Source: Bremerella alba
GTDB taxonomy: Bacteria > Planctomycetota > Planctomycetia > Pirellulales > Pirellulaceae
DNA: 64,000 nucleotides
Reading direction: 5' to 3'
Assembly (NCBI RefSeq): GCF_013618625.1
Contig: NZ_JABRWO010000007.1
Span: 62,001 to 126,000 of the forward strand
Shown: positions 15,838-28,129 of the stretch, piece after piece
How positions within the stretch are numbered: position 1 is the stretch's first letter
How the letters are laid out: each line of letters opens with the position of its first letter
Translations under genes and position numbers: made by a program
The notes under the pieces: model-generated
Seen by the model: only the letters and a program-made list of their open reading frames with translations
Told to the model about the DNA's origin: nothing
Databases searched by the model: none

Positions 15838-16821
15838 ATGGCAGATAGCCAATACACTCAGGAACTTCGCGTCGCCGTTCATGCCGTCGTCGAAGCCAGC
15901 AAGATCTGCCGTCATATCCAATCGACGGAGGACTTTGCGGAGTTGTCGAAAAACGACCGCAGTCCGGTCACCGTCGCAGACTTTGGCAGTCAGGCCGTCG
16001 TTTGCAAAGCAATTTCCGAGGCATTTCCGGATGACCCGATGATTGCAGAAGAGGACTCGGCGGCGCTGCGTCTGCCCGATCAGGTTTCGGTGCTCAACCG
16101 GGTGGTGAAAGAAGTCGCCACGCTTGTTCCCGACGCCACCCAAGAACAAGTTCTCTCGTGGATCGATCAAGGCATCTCGCGAGATCCGGCTCCGCGGACT
16201 TGGACCTTAGACCCTATCGATGGCACCAAAGGTTTTCTGCGTAACGAACAATACGCGATCGCTTTAGCACTGCTGGTCGATGGCCAGGTGAAGGTCGCGG
16301 CACTTGCCTGTCCCAATCTCGGCACGATTGAAAGTGACGAAATCGGCTACCTCTTTACAGCCGTTCGGGGTGAAGGCGCCTACGTTTCTCCGCTGTCCGA
16401 CCCCATCGATCGTACCCGAATCACGACATCCGGATGCATCATCGGGCGTGACGCACGTTTCTGCGAATCGGTCGAGTCGGGGCACAGCGATCACAGCTGG
16501 TCGTCGGAGATCGCCCACGAACTGGGGATCACGCGTGATTCGGTTCGACTCGATAGTCAGGCTAAATATGCCGTCGTTGCCCGCGGCGAGGCCGAGATCT
16601 ACTTACGGCTTCCGACCAAGCCTGGCTATGTCGAAAAGATCTGGGACCATGCGGCAGGCTCGCTCGTGATCGAAGAAGCAGGCGGGACGGTCACCGACAT
16701 CCACGGCCATCCGCTCGACTTTTCGCGGGGTGCATTGCTTTCCGAAAACCAGGGCATCATCGCCACCAACGGCGCGCTGCATTCGGCGGTTACCTCTGCT
16801 GTGAAGAAGGTCGAAACCTAG
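15838..16821 (+). CDS. cysQ: 3'(2'),5'-bisphosphate nucleotidase (HAL2/CysQ-like)
   Basis: This 327-residue member of the Mg-dependent, lithium-sensitive phosphatase family removes the 3'-phosphate of PAP, a by-product of sulfate activation. Metal-binding motifs are the EED of MIAEEDSAALR (about 72-82), DPIDGTKGF (about 124-132) and WDHAAGSLVIEEAGG (about 267-281). The insert between the EED and DPIDGT motifs and the overall length are closer to eukaryotic HAL2 than to E. coli CysQ. It is cytosolic. It starts at ATG 15838 opposite the lactonase gene, whose start lies 153 bases away, and its end is convergent with the Rieske gene with a 24-base gap. Confidence 0.88.
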   Translation: MADSQYTQELRVAVHAVVEASKICRHIQSTEDFAELSKNDRSPVTVADFGSQAVVCKAISEAFPDDPMIAEEDSAALRLPDQVSVLNRVVKEVATLVPDATQEQVLSWIDQGISRDPAPRTWTLDPIDGTKGFLRNEQYAIALALLVDGQVKVAALACPNLGTIESDEIGYLFTAVRGEGAYVSPLSDPIDRTRITTSGCIIGRDARFCESVESGHSDHSWSSEIAHELGITRDSVRLDSQAKYAVVARGEAEIYLRLPTKPGYVEKIWDHAAGSLVIEEAGGTVTDIHGHPLDFSRGALLSENQGIIATNGALHSAVTSAVKKVET

Positions 16822-16845
16822 GCGATTATTCGTCAAAACGACTTG

Positions 16846-17187
16846 CTAAATCAGCCGTACCGTGCTGGGTACGGCGGGAAGCTCGACCAAGATCTGATCG
16901 TCATCGGTACGGACCACGTACGTCTTCACATTGAAACGCTCGGCATCCGCATCAAGATACTTGCCGTCCGAGAGTCGAAATCGCCAAAGATGCACCGGGC
17001 ACGACACAACCCCATCGCATATGCCCCCTTTGGCAAGATTGGCCCCTGCATGAGGGCACATCGCGTCGATGGCGAAGAGACCTTCGTCCGTTTTGAACAA
17101 GCCAATCCACTGGTCGTCGACAACGACCAACCTTCCTCCTTGCTGGGGAAGGTCAGGCATCGTCGCGAGTGGGACGAAATGAGACAC
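16846..17187 (-). CDS. Rieske [2Fe-2S] ferredoxin-like protein
   Basis: The product has 113 residues, starting at GTG 17187. A complete Rieske motif is present: C44-P-H46 in MCPHAGANL and C63-P-V-H66 in SCPVHLWRF, the normal CxH and CxxH ligand pairs. The short length, absence of a membrane anchor and the C-terminal YVVRTDDDQILVEL end fit the NirD or biphenyl-dioxygenase ferredoxin type, an electron carrier in the cytosol. It starts 16 bases after the stop of the DAHP synthase gene and is probably cotranscribed with it. No oxygenase partner lies nearby. Confidence 0.88.
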   Translation of the reverse strand: MSHFVPLATMPDLPQQGGRLVVVDDQWIGLFKTDEGLFAIDAMCPHAGANLAKGGICDGVVSCPVHLWRFRLSDGKYLDADAERFNVKTYVVRTDDDQILVELPAVPSTVRLI

Positions 17188-17202
17188 GACGAAATAGTCG
17201 TC

Positions 17203-18261
17203 CTAAGCAGAGACTAGCGACTTGAGACGTTCGTGTGCTTCAAGAAGCAACTGCTCGGTCTCGTCCCAGCCGATGCAGGCATCGGTGATCGAGACACCAA
17301 ACTCAAGCTTGCTGGGGTCTTCGGTCAGCTTTTGGTTGCCCGCCATGAGATTGCTTTCCAGCATCAAACCGGCAATCGCACGACTTCCTTCCATCCGCTG
17401 ATCGAGGACATCGCGAAAGACGCCGGCCTGCCGGGTATGATCCTTGAGCGAATTTCCGTGACTGCAGTCGACCAACAATCTGGCCGGCAAGTCTCTCTTG
17501 TTCAGCGCGGCAATGGCTTCTTCCACTGACTCGCGCGAATAGTTCGGGCCGGAACGGCCACCACGCAGAATCAAATGCCCCCAAGGATTCCCCTTCGAGT
17601 GAACCACGCAAGTCGCACCTTCTGGATCAATTCCCAGAAAACTGTGAGGGGCGTTCGACGAGGTCATGGCGTCGAGAGCAATCTGCAAGTCGCCGTCGGT
17701 TCCGTTCTTGAACCCGATCGGCATCGACAATCCGCTGGCCATCTGACGATGCGTGGGCGATTCGGTCGTTCGCGCACCAATCGAAGCCAACGAAATCAGG
17801 TCGGCGATATACTGCGGCGAGATCGGCTCAAGCGCTTCGCTGGCAGACGGAATTCCGATCTCCGCGAGCGTCAACAGCAGTCTGCGAGCCATTCGATACC
17901 CTTCGACCATGTCGAAGGTATCGTTCAGGTGAGGGTCGTTGATCAACCCTTTCCAGCCAACCGTCGTGCGAGGCTTCTCGAAGTAAACCCGCATGACAAC
18001 GAGCATGGTATCGGAAACCTGATCGGAAAGCTTCTTTAGTCGCTTTCCATATTCAATGGCCATGTCGACATTGTGAATCGAGCAAGGGCCCACAACGGCA
18101 ATCAGGCGATCCTCGTCCCCAGCCAATATCTTCTGGATATGCTGACGCGAATCGAAAACAAATTCCTGGGCAGCCTCCGAGCTAGGAAATTCTCGCTTGA
18201 TCTCACTCGGTGGAGCCAGCTTTTCAATTCGGTGAACGTTGATGTTGTCGGTCTGGTGCAT
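17203..18261 (-). CDS. 3-deoxy-7-phosphoheptulonate (DAHP) synthase, type I
   Basis: The product has 352 residues, matching the AroF/AroG/AroH class. It condenses phosphoenolpyruvate and erythrose 4-phosphate in the first step of the shikimate pathway. Conserved segments are VGPCSIHNVDMAIEYGKRL, MRVYFEKPRTTVGWKGLINDP, SIGARTTESPTHRQMASG, LPIGFKNGTDGDLQIALDA (with metal and substrate residues), LLVDCSHGNSLKDH and FGVSITDACIGWDETEQLL. The N-terminal INVHRIEKLAPPSEIKREFP part is the regulatory extension used for aromatic amino-acid inhibition; which amino acid inhibits it cannot be told. The start ATG 18261 has AGGATC just before it. It leads an operon with the Rieske gene. Confidence 0.93.
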   Translation of the reverse strand: MHQTDNINVHRIEKLAPPSEIKREFPSSEAAQEFVFDSRQHIQKILAGDEDRLIAVVGPCSIHNVDMAIEYGKRLKKLSDQVSDTMLVVMRVYFEKPRTTVGWKGLINDPHLNDTFDMVEGYRMARRLLLTLAEIGIPSASEALEPISPQYIADLISLASIGARTTESPTHRQMASGLSMPIGFKNGTDGDLQIALDAMTSSNAPHSFLGIDPEGATCVVHSKGNPWGHLILRGGRSGPNYSRESVEEAIAALNKRDLPARLLVDCSHGNSLKDHTRQAGVFRDVLDQRMEGSRAIAGLMLESNLMAGNQKLTEDPSKLEFGVSITDACIGWDETEQLLLEAHERLKSLVSA

Positions 18262-18407
18262 GATCCTGCCTACAAGGGCCGCCTAATCGAACGAGGGAAA
18301 CCTCTATCATGTATCAACACCTACGATTCTCCTAGGCGGCTAGTAGCCAGGGGGGATAAAATCGGAGGTGGAAGGAGGGATTTTGCCGATTTAAGCGGGA
18401 ATATTAT

Positions 18408-18899
18408 TCATTTCCCGGGGGCCTCATTCTGGTTGTCATCCTCAGCAGAAGCCTGAAGTTCGCTCAATAGCTGGTTCGAATGTCGTTCCAAAACGCCTCG
18501 CGAATTGTCTTCCAGTTTGGCGTAAACACCGATTTCGGTCAGTTGATGGCTCTCGGGATCGAAGTGAATTCCATTTTTGCGATTGAACGCACCCAGCGCA
18601 ATGATCATCTCTTCCCCGCCGGGAAGTTCATTTTTGCTGTAGAAGTGAAAGGCATCGTTGAGGGTAATTCCGATGTTAGCCAAAGGCTTATCGGACTTGT
18701 TTTTCACGATCAACGCCATTTCTGAGTCGACTTCCGCGATACGAATGACCAGCGGAAGCACGTTATCCGACTTTTTAGGGAGAGAAATCCACAGAAAAAT
18801 CAGCATCGAGATAGGCAGCAAGATCACCACGGCCAGAAAGCACGTGAGTCCGAATCTCGAAAGCCGAAGCGTATTGGGATCTTGAGCGATTTCGTTCAT
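18408..18899 (-). CDS. Hypothetical single-pass membrane protein
   Basis: ATG 18899 is preferred over TTG 18902. The 163-residue product has a short cytoplasmic N-terminus, one membrane helix (about residues 17-41, CFLAVVILLPISMLIFLWIS), and a soluble domain with beta-rich phrases such as IRIAEVDSEMALIVKNKSD and LNDAFHFYSKNELPGGEE, then a charged tail. The topology is N-in with an external domain. It is not a family I recognise. It is divergent from the RegB-like kinase gene with only 80 bases between starts, so both may share a control region. Confidence 0.55.
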   Translation of the reverse strand: MNEIAQDPNTLRLSRFGLTCFLAVVILLPISMLIFLWISLPKKSDNVLPLVIRIAEVDSEMALIVKNKSDKPLANIGITLNDAFHFYSKNELPGGEEMIIALGAFNRKNGIHFDPESHQLTEIGVYAKLEDNSRGVLERHSNQLLSELQASAEDDNQNEAPGK

Positions 18900-18979
18900 C
18901 AATTAATCTGTCCTCAGGCAAGCACTGCCTTGTTACTTACTATTTTTCGCTTCCAACCCACAAGCCGGCTACCCGCCTC

Positions 18980-20365
18980 ATGCCGCAAACTTCCCATTTT
19001 GATAACGGCCGTCCCCTCCTGGAAGGGCGCAAGGCACGACTGACGATCAATACGGCCTGGCTTATCAAATTACGCTGGGTGGCGGCATTCGGTCAGTGGA
19101 TCACGATCGCAACGGCCATGTTTCTGCTGGGCATCGAGATTCGCTGGCAACCTCTGGCCACCATTATCTTCTTAACCGCCAGCAGCAACTTGCTGCTCAC
19201 CTATTTATTCGAATCTCTACGATCTCGTGACCTGAAAAGCCTAACCTCCTGGGAATCCCTTTTGTTTGCCGTCATGCTGATGGACTTGGGTTTTCTTACT
19301 GCGATGCTTTATTTTACCGGAGGCATCACCAACCCGTTTGCTGTGTTTTACTTGGTGAACTTGGCCCTGGCCGCAATCGTGCTGACCCCCAGGAACATAG
19401 GCATTCTCGCCTTGGTGACGGTGGGGTGTATCGGCTTGCTACTGTTGGCCAGTTTTCCGCTGAAGATTCTGGGAAACTGGCAAATCGACATTTTGGCTAC
19501 AAGCACGATCCCGGTCCATGTCCTATTGGCTGGAACTTCGGTCGCCCTGGTCACATGTGCCATGGTCGTGGTGTACTTTACCACACGCTTAAACGTCGAG
19601 CTGCAGCGAAAAGAAGCCAGCCTACGACTGAACGAAATGAAGCAGGCACGTAGCGAGAAGCTAGAAGCTTTGGGCACTTTAGCGGCAGGCGCGGCTCATG
19701 AACTGTCGACCCCCTTGGCCACCATTGCCGTCGTAGCCAAAGAAGTACAGCGAGAACTGGCACAGGTTGAGGTAACCGCAGAGATCAAGGAGGATATCTC
19801 GCTCATACGTAGCGAACTCGATCGCTGTAGGGCAATTCTAGATCAGATGTCGACCGACGCCGGCCAGGCAACCGGGGAACCCATCGTTCGCATTACGGCG
19901 GGTAAACTGCTAGAAGAGGTCACCGAACGGATCGATGTTCAGCATAGACGCCGCATTAACGTCGATCGCAACATCCCCGAGGTGGAAATCAATGCTCCAC
20001 TTCACCTCCTCTCGCAGGCCATCCGCGGACTGGTAAAGAATGCCATCGACGCCACGCCAGCCACCGAGTCGATTCAGCTGCACCTTGGTGCGACGCAAGA
20101 AAGCTTGATCGTTTCGATCCGAGATCGTGGTATGGGGATGCCACCTCATATCCTGGCGCGGATCGGCGAACCCTTTTTCACCACTAAAGAGCCCGGCTCT
20201 GGTACGGGGCTGGGTGTGTTTTTAGCGAAAAACGTCGTGGAAAAGCTCGACGGCGACGTGACCATCGATTCGGTGCCTGACCAGGGAACGACAGTGATCG
20301 TGCGAATCCCTCGCATTGCGACCATAAATAATGAAAAAACCCTGCCGAACCCTCGCAGTGACTGA
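18980..20365 (+). CDS. regB: RegB/PrrB-type redox sensor histidine kinase
   Basis: The product has 461 residues with a six-helix membrane domain in the N-terminal half (about residues 25-203). Family marks: GGITNPF (114-120), the quinone-binding motif of RegB; the H-box HELSTPL with H240 (phosphoacceptor); C283 in ELDRCRAIL at the position of the RegB redox-active cysteine; the N-box with N354; DRGMGM (382-387) and GTGLG (409-413) for ATP. In proteobacteria RegB senses the quinone pool and oxygen and signals to RegA. The regA-like gene starts 97 bases after its stop. The kinase is directly upstream of the respiratory cluster. Confidence 0.9.
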   Translation: MPQTSHFDNGRPLLEGRKARLTINTAWLIKLRWVAAFGQWITIATAMFLLGIEIRWQPLATIIFLTASSNLLLTYLFESLRSRDLKSLTSWESLLFAVMLMDLGFLTAMLYFTGGITNPFAVFYLVNLALAAIVLTPRNIGILALVTVGCIGLLLLASFPLKILGNWQIDILATSTIPVHVLLAGTSVALVTCAMVVVYFTTRLNVELQRKEASLRLNEMKQARSEKLEALGTLAAGAAHELSTPLATIAVVAKEVQRELAQVEVTAEIKEDISLIRSELDRCRAILDQMSTDAGQATGEPIVRITAGKLLEEVTERIDVQHRRRINVDRNIPEVEINAPLHLLSQAIRGLVKNAIDATPATESIQLHLGATQESLIVSIRDRGMGMPPHILARIGEPFFTTKEPGSGTGLGVFLAKNVVEKLDGDVTIDSVPDQGTTVIVRIPRIATINNEKTLPNPRSD

Positions 20366-20462
20366 TAGGAATTTCCTTCGGTATTTCCTATAGTCAATGT
20401 TCTGACGCCGCCATGACTAGTCAGGTCAGCACCTAGCTACGCATTCCGGAATCGGCGAGACC

Positions 20463-20996
20463 ATGCTGCGACCCACAATTCTCCTCGTCGATGACGACGA
20501 TATCTTGCGGAACCGACTGACCCGGGCGTTCTCGTCACGTGGCTTCGATGTTTACGCTGCCAAGACCAAAGAGGATGCCGTTGCGCAGGCAGAAGAGGCT
20601 CAGCCCGACCGCGCCGTCTTAGACCTGAAGATGCCAGAAACTTCAGGGATTGAAGTTCTCAAAGATCTGCTTAAAGTATCTCCCGTAACGCAGGCCGTTA
20701 TCCTGACCGGCTACGGCAGCATCACCAATGCGGTTGAAGCGGTTCGCCTGGGAGCGGTTAACTACCTGACCAAGCCTGCAGATGTGGATGAAATATTAGC
20801 TGCTTTTGGCAATCAAGAAGCAGCAACACCAGACACCAACTGCCAATCATACAACCCACAATCACTTGCTGAAGCCGAGTGGGAACACATTCACCGAGTC
20901 CTGAACGACTGCGGTGGCAACCTATCGGAAGCGGCAAGATTGTTGGATATACCGAGACGAACGCTTCAGCGAAAACTAAAGAAACTCGCTCCTTAA
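20463..20996 (+). CDS. regA: RegA/PrrA-type response regulator
   Basis: The product has 177 residues. The receiver domain (1-120) has acidic residues in LVDDDDILRNRL, the phospho-acceptor D54 in LDLKMPETSG and K104 in YLTKPADVDE. The linker is short, and the C-terminal Fis-type helix-turn-helix contains GGNLSEAARLLDIPRRTLQRKL (about 151-172), very close to the RegA/ActR/PrrA signature. The product would bind promoters of respiratory or carbon genes when phosphorylated by the adjacent RegB-like kinase. It starts at ATG 20463, and 261 bases separate its stop from actA, whose promoter is a likely target. Confidence 0.9.
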   Translation: MLRPTILLVDDDDILRNRLTRAFSSRGFDVYAAKTKEDAVAQAEEAQPDRAVLDLKMPETSGIEVLKDLLKVSPVTQAVILTGYGSITNAVEAVRLGAVNYLTKPADVDEILAAFGNQEAATPDTNCQSYNPQSLAEAEWEHIHRVLNDCGGNLSEAARLLDIPRRTLQRKLKKLAP

Positions 20997-21257
20997 GGTG
21001 GATTTAAACCACGCCCCCCATTCTAGTGCGACCTATTGTCACGTCGTACGAAAGTGATGGTTATTTTAGGATTTACACGCTGATAGCAACAAGCTGAAAC
21101 TCCTCTTCGGACAACGGCTTTTTGTTAACAACGTTGCAATTATCAACAATTTGCTTTGCTTGAGTTCTGGCCGGATGCCTAGCTCCGGACGGCCCTTGGG
21201 CTTGGCAGTTTTCCGTCGCCGTGTCTCCTTGCGAGACAAATAACGACTGAGAAAGTC
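20997..21257 (+). promoter_or_regulatory. Control region of the alternative complex III operon
   Basis: This is the longest gap in the respiratory cluster (261 bases). It contains the perfect palindrome TTGTTAACAA (21122-21131), followed by the stem GTTG-CAATTAT-CAAC (21133-21147) and another AACAA. A GC-rich stem CCGGA/TCCGG lies near 21172-21192. RegA-type sites could lie here, but no clear GNCGC-N5-GNCGC pair was found by eye. No terminator for regA was seen. Confidence 0.4.
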
Positions 21258-21952
21258 ATGGACCGCTTTCTATTCCCTAGATGGGTAAATAAGTTCGTAC
21301 CACTCATGTTTGGCGTTGTGCTTGTTGGCGCCGCTTATGGTGGATCCGTGCTTTTTGTCACCACGTCGCCCGAGATTCTCAATCGGGGCTACCGACCAGA
21401 GCAGCCAGTTCCTTTCAGCCATAAGCTTCACGCTGGGCGTTTGAAAATGGACTGCCGCTACTGCCACAACACGGTTGAGAAGGCCAGCCACGCGGCGGTT
21501 CCTCCGACGGAAACGTGTGGTAACTGCCACAGCGGTGCCGACTCGACCGGGGCTTCCAAGTACGCCGCGGTCCACGCGACGAGCGTCGCCCTTGAGCCGG
21601 TTCGCGAGAGCCTGGCCACCGGCGAGTCGATCGACTGGATGCGGGTACATAACATGCCTGACTTCGTCTTCTTCAATCATAGCGCTCACGTAACCCAAGG
21701 GGTTTCCTGCGTCGAGTGCCATGGACGCGTCGACAAGATGGACGTCGTCCAGGTGATGGAGCCGATCTCGATGTCGTGGTGCCTGGAATGTCACCGCAAT
21801 CCTGACTCGCACATTCGCCCAGCTGATGAAGTCACGAATCTGGCTTGGGGAACCGAGGCCGGCGGCAACGAGATGTCGGAAGAAGAGAAGCGTCTGCTCG
21901 GCAAGCAACTGCGTGAAGAGTTGAACATTAACCCATCGACCAACTGCTCGAC

Positions 21953-21965
<13 letters not shown>
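21258..21965 (+). CDS. actA: Alternative complex III subunit ActA, pentahaem cytochrome c
   Basis: The product has 235 residues with one N-terminal membrane anchor (about residues 15-32). Five CxxCH haem-attachment motifs are visible: CRYCH, CGNCH, CVECH, CLECH and CSTCH (the last at the C-terminus, CSTCHR). Alternative complex III uses such a pentahaem subunit to pass electrons from quinol towards the cytochrome c chain. The stop TAA at 21963-21965 overlaps a possible ATG of actB, indicating translational coupling. The order actA-actB-actC-actD/E-actF is the standard one for this complex. Confidence 0.94.
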
Positions 21966-25138
<3,173 letters not shown>

Positions 25139-25204
25139 TCGCTTTTCAACCGTTTTTCATAATCCCTCAGAAGTAAGCCAAAGTTCACATAACCAAGAGT
25201 ACGA

Positions 25205-26626
25205 ATGGCCACCGTAAACGAAGTCATTGACACCACGATCGACGATCCGGGCAACCGGACGCCGCTTGTGATTGGCGGGCACGACTACGGCTCGATTACC
25301 CGGTTGGTGTGCGGCATCAACGAGAGCAAGACGCCTATTGCGTGGTATGTCGCCATGCTCGCGTCGTTGAGCTTGTTAGGCATGCTGGGCGGTCTGGTCG
25401 GCTACCTGATCTTCACCGGTGTCGGTGTCTGGGGTAATAACAACCCGGTTTACTGGGGTTTCCCGATCGTGAACTTCGTGTTCTGGGTCGGTATTGGTCA
25501 CGCCGGAACGCTGATTTCCGCGATTCTGTTTATCTTCCGTCAGAACTGGCGGACGAGTATCAACCGTTTTGCTGAAGCGATGACGATCTTCGCGGTCGTC
25601 TGTGCAGGCCTGTTCCCTGGTATTCACATCGGTCGTGTATGGGTCTTCTACTGGTTATTTCCACTGCCCAGTTTGCAGCTGTCGATGTGGCCTCAGTTCC
25701 GTAGCCCGCTGCTATGGGACGTGTTCGCCGTTTCGACGTATGCGACCGTTTCGTTGATCTTCTGGTACACCGGCATGATTCCGGATCTGGCGACCTTGCG
25801 AGATCGTACCGACAACAAGATTCTCCGTATCGTCTACTCGATTTTGTCGCTCGGCTGGACCGGTTCAGCTCGTGCCTGGTCGCGATATGAAAAAGCTTAC
25901 ACGCTGTTCGCTGCCTTGGCGGCACCGCTCGTTCTTTCGGTGCATACGATCGTTAGTTTCGACTTTGCCGTTTCGCAGCTTCCCGGGTGGCACACGACCA
26001 TCTTCCCTCCTTACTTCGTCGCTGGTGCGGTGTTCTCTGGATTCGGGATGGTGCTGACGTTGATGGTCCCGGCCCGGCAATTGTTTGGTCTGAAGGACGT
26101 TGTGACCATTCGTCACCTGGAAAACGTCTGCAAGATTCTCCTGGCGACCGGTACGATGGTCGGATATGCCTATGCGATCGAATTTTTCATCGCCTGGTAT
26201 GGCGGCAACATGTACGAAGGCTTCGCATTCATCAACCGTGCATTCGGTCCCTACTGGTGGGCATACTGGATCATGGTTTCCTGCAATGTGATCAGCCCGC
26301 AGTTGTTCTGGTTTAAAGTATGCCGCACGACACCATGGCTCATGTTCACCATTAGTATCTTCGTGAACATTGGTATGTGGTTCGAGCGATTTGTGATTAC
26401 GGTCACCTCGCTGGCCCGAGACTTCCTGCCATCCTCGTGGGGCATGTTTGAGCCTACATGGGTCGACTATGGAATGCTCGTGGGCAGCTTTGGGTTGTTC
26501 TTCACCCTGTTTTTGCTGTTCGTCCGTTTCGGTCCTATCGTCGCAATGGCAGAAGTCAAATCGGTGATGCCTCACCCGCATTCCCCGGTTCACGACAATC
26601 CTCAAGCGGCAGCAGACCACGCGTAA
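25205..26626 (+). CDS. actC: Alternative complex III subunit ActC (NrfD/PsrC-like)
   Basis: The product has 473 residues with about ten membrane helices. It belongs to the NrfD/polysulfide reductase membrane subunit family and matches ActC by length and by neighbours. Recognisable segments are [21 protein letters not shown] (about 98-118), [20 protein letters not shown] and [11 protein letters not shown]. ActC and ActF are thought to bind quinol on opposite sides of the membrane. It starts at ATG 25205, 66 bases after actB, and ends 40 bases before the actD-actE gene. Confidence 0.93.
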   Translation: MATVNEVIDTTIDDPGNRTPLVIGGHDYGSITRLVCGINESKTPIAWYVAMLASLSLLGMLGGLVGYLIFTGVGVWGNNNPVYWGFPIVNFVFWVGIGHAGTLISAILFIFRQNWRTSINRFAEAMTIFAVVCAGLFPGIHIGRVWVFYWLFPLPSLQLSMWPQFRSPLLWDVFAVSTYATVSLIFWYTGMIPDLATLRDRTDNKILRIVYSILSLGWTGSARAWSRYEKAYTLFAALAAPLVLSVHTIVSFDFAVSQLPGWHTTIFPPYFVAGAVFSGFGMVLTLMVPARQLFGLKDVVTIRHLENVCKILLATGTMVGYAYAIEFFIAWYGGNMYEGFAFINRAFGPYWWAYWIMVSCNVISPQLFWFKVCRTTPWLMFTISIFVNIGMWFERFVITVTSLARDFLPSSWGMFEPTWVDYGMLVGSFGLFFTLFLLFVRFGPIVAMAEVKSVMPHPHSPVHDNPQAAADHA

Positions 26627-26666
26627 CAAGTCATTTTCCCTGAGTTATCAGCAGGGCCATAAATAG

Positions 26667-28124
26667 ATGTCACAAGAAGCGAACAACTCGGAACCTAAGC
26701 TGCTCGGACTGATGGCGCAGTTCGACGACCCCGACTCCTTGTTGGCGGCGTGCGAGAAAGTGCGGAAGGCCGGTTACACCAAGACCGATGCCTACACGCC
26801 GTTTCCCCTGCATGGCATCGACGAAGCGCTCGGAATCAAGCCGACCATCCTGCCATGGATTGTCCTCACGCTTGGTATTATTGGTGGGTTTACAGGTCTT
26901 GGTCTGCAGTACGTTACCAACGCAGACTGGTACCCGTTCATCATTTCAGCCAAGCCTGTGTGGAGCTTGCCGGCCAATATTCCGGTTATCTTCGAGCTGG
27001 TCATTTTGCATGCGGCGATTGCCGTGTTCATCGGCATGCTGTTTTTGAACAAGCTGCCCACGTTCTCGAATCCACTGTTTCGCGTACCTGAGTTTGCTCG
27101 GGCAACGGACGACAAGTTCTTCTTGACCATTGATGCCACCGACGAGAAGTACAAGCCCAACAAGACGCGTGAACTGCTCGACGGACTGTTGGGACAGACC
27201 GATGTCATCGAGGTCTTTCACGACCCGACCCCGGCTGAACTTCCGAAGATCATCAAGTTCGTGGGCATCGGTGCGGCCGTCGTGGCCTTGATTCCTCCGA
27301 TCTTGCTGTGGCGAGCCCTTTACCAAACATCGACCGTTCCACGTATCAACCCGATTCGTGACATGGATATCCAGTTACGTGGCGACACACAAACCAAGAG
27401 CCCTGTCTTCGCCGACGGTCGCACGATGCGTCCTCGCATTCCTGGAACCGTCGCTCGTGGTGAATGGGTCGATCCGATCATGCTGACCGGAATCGTTCCA
27501 GAAGCAGGCGAGCAAAACGTCCTGTTCCTACAGGATGAAGTGCCCCCCGCCGAAGACGAAGAGAAACCGGCCGAGGAAGAAAAGCCCGCCGACGATCAAC
27601 CGGCGGAAGACAAGCCAGAAGCCGAAGAGCCTGCTGATCAAGAGCCCATGGCCGACGCAAAAGCAGCTGAGGGTGATCCTGCAGAAGAGAATCCAGTTGA
27701 GGGTGAAGCTCCGGCTCAACCTGAAGAGCCGGAACCGAATTGGGTAAAGATCGCTCCGATCAACGTGACCAATGCTACGCTCGAGCGTGGACGTAACCGG
27801 TACAACATCTACTGTTCCGTTTGCCACGGTCTGGCCGGGGATGGCGACGGGCTGGTTTCGCAGCGTGCTCTGCAAATGGAACAGCCTACCTGGATTCCTC
27901 CCACGAACCTGCATACCGATTACCTGCTCATCCAGCCTGATGGCAAGTTATACAACACCATCACGCATGGTATCCGCAAGATGAAGGGTTACGGCGACCA
28001 GATTCCCGCCGAAGATCGCTGGGCGATAGTGACTTATGTGCGAGCATTGCAGAAGACACGCACCGGTACGCCGGAAGAGATTCCAGCTGTTGAGATGAAA
28101 GAATTGGAAATTAAAGGTCAGTAA
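26667..28124 (+). CDS. actDE: Alternative complex III ActD-ActE fusion (DUF3341 plus cytochrome c)
   Basis: The product has 485 residues, more than twice ActD alone. Residues 1-185 are an ActD (DUF3341) domain with LLGLMAQFDDPDSLLAACE, AYTPFPLHGIDEALG and two membrane helices (about 66-86 and 108-130). Another membrane helix lies near 195-215 (FVGIGAAVVALIPPILLW). A Glu/Pro/Ala-rich linker spans about 292-360. Then comes an ActE-like cytochrome c domain with CSVCH (about 382-386) and later Met candidates for the sixth haem ligand. In other bacteria ActD and ActE are usually separate genes. It ends 5 bases before actF. Confidence 0.9.
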   Translation: MSQEANNSEPKLLGLMAQFDDPDSLLAACEKVRKAGYTKTDAYTPFPLHGIDEALGIKPTILPWIVLTLGIIGGFTGLGLQYVTNADWYPFIISAKPVWSLPANIPVIFELVILHAAIAVFIGMLFLNKLPTFSNPLFRVPEFARATDDKFFLTIDATDEKYKPNKTRELLDGLLGQTDVIEVFHDPTPAELPKIIKFVGIGAAVVALIPPILLWRALYQTSTVPRINPIRDMDIQLRGDTQTKSPVFADGRTMRPRIPGTVARGEWVDPIMLTGIVPEAGEQNVLFLQDEVPPAEDEEKPAEEEKPADDQPAEDKPEAEEPADQEPMADAKAAEGDPAEENPVEGEAPAQPEEPEPNWVKIAPINVTNATLERGRNRYNIYCSVCHGLAGDGDGLVSQRALQMEQPTWIPPTNLHTDYLLIQPDGKLYNTITHGIRKMKGYGDQIPAEDRWAIVTYVRALQKTRTGTPEEIPAVEMKELEIKGQ

Positions 28125-28129
28125 GCAAC

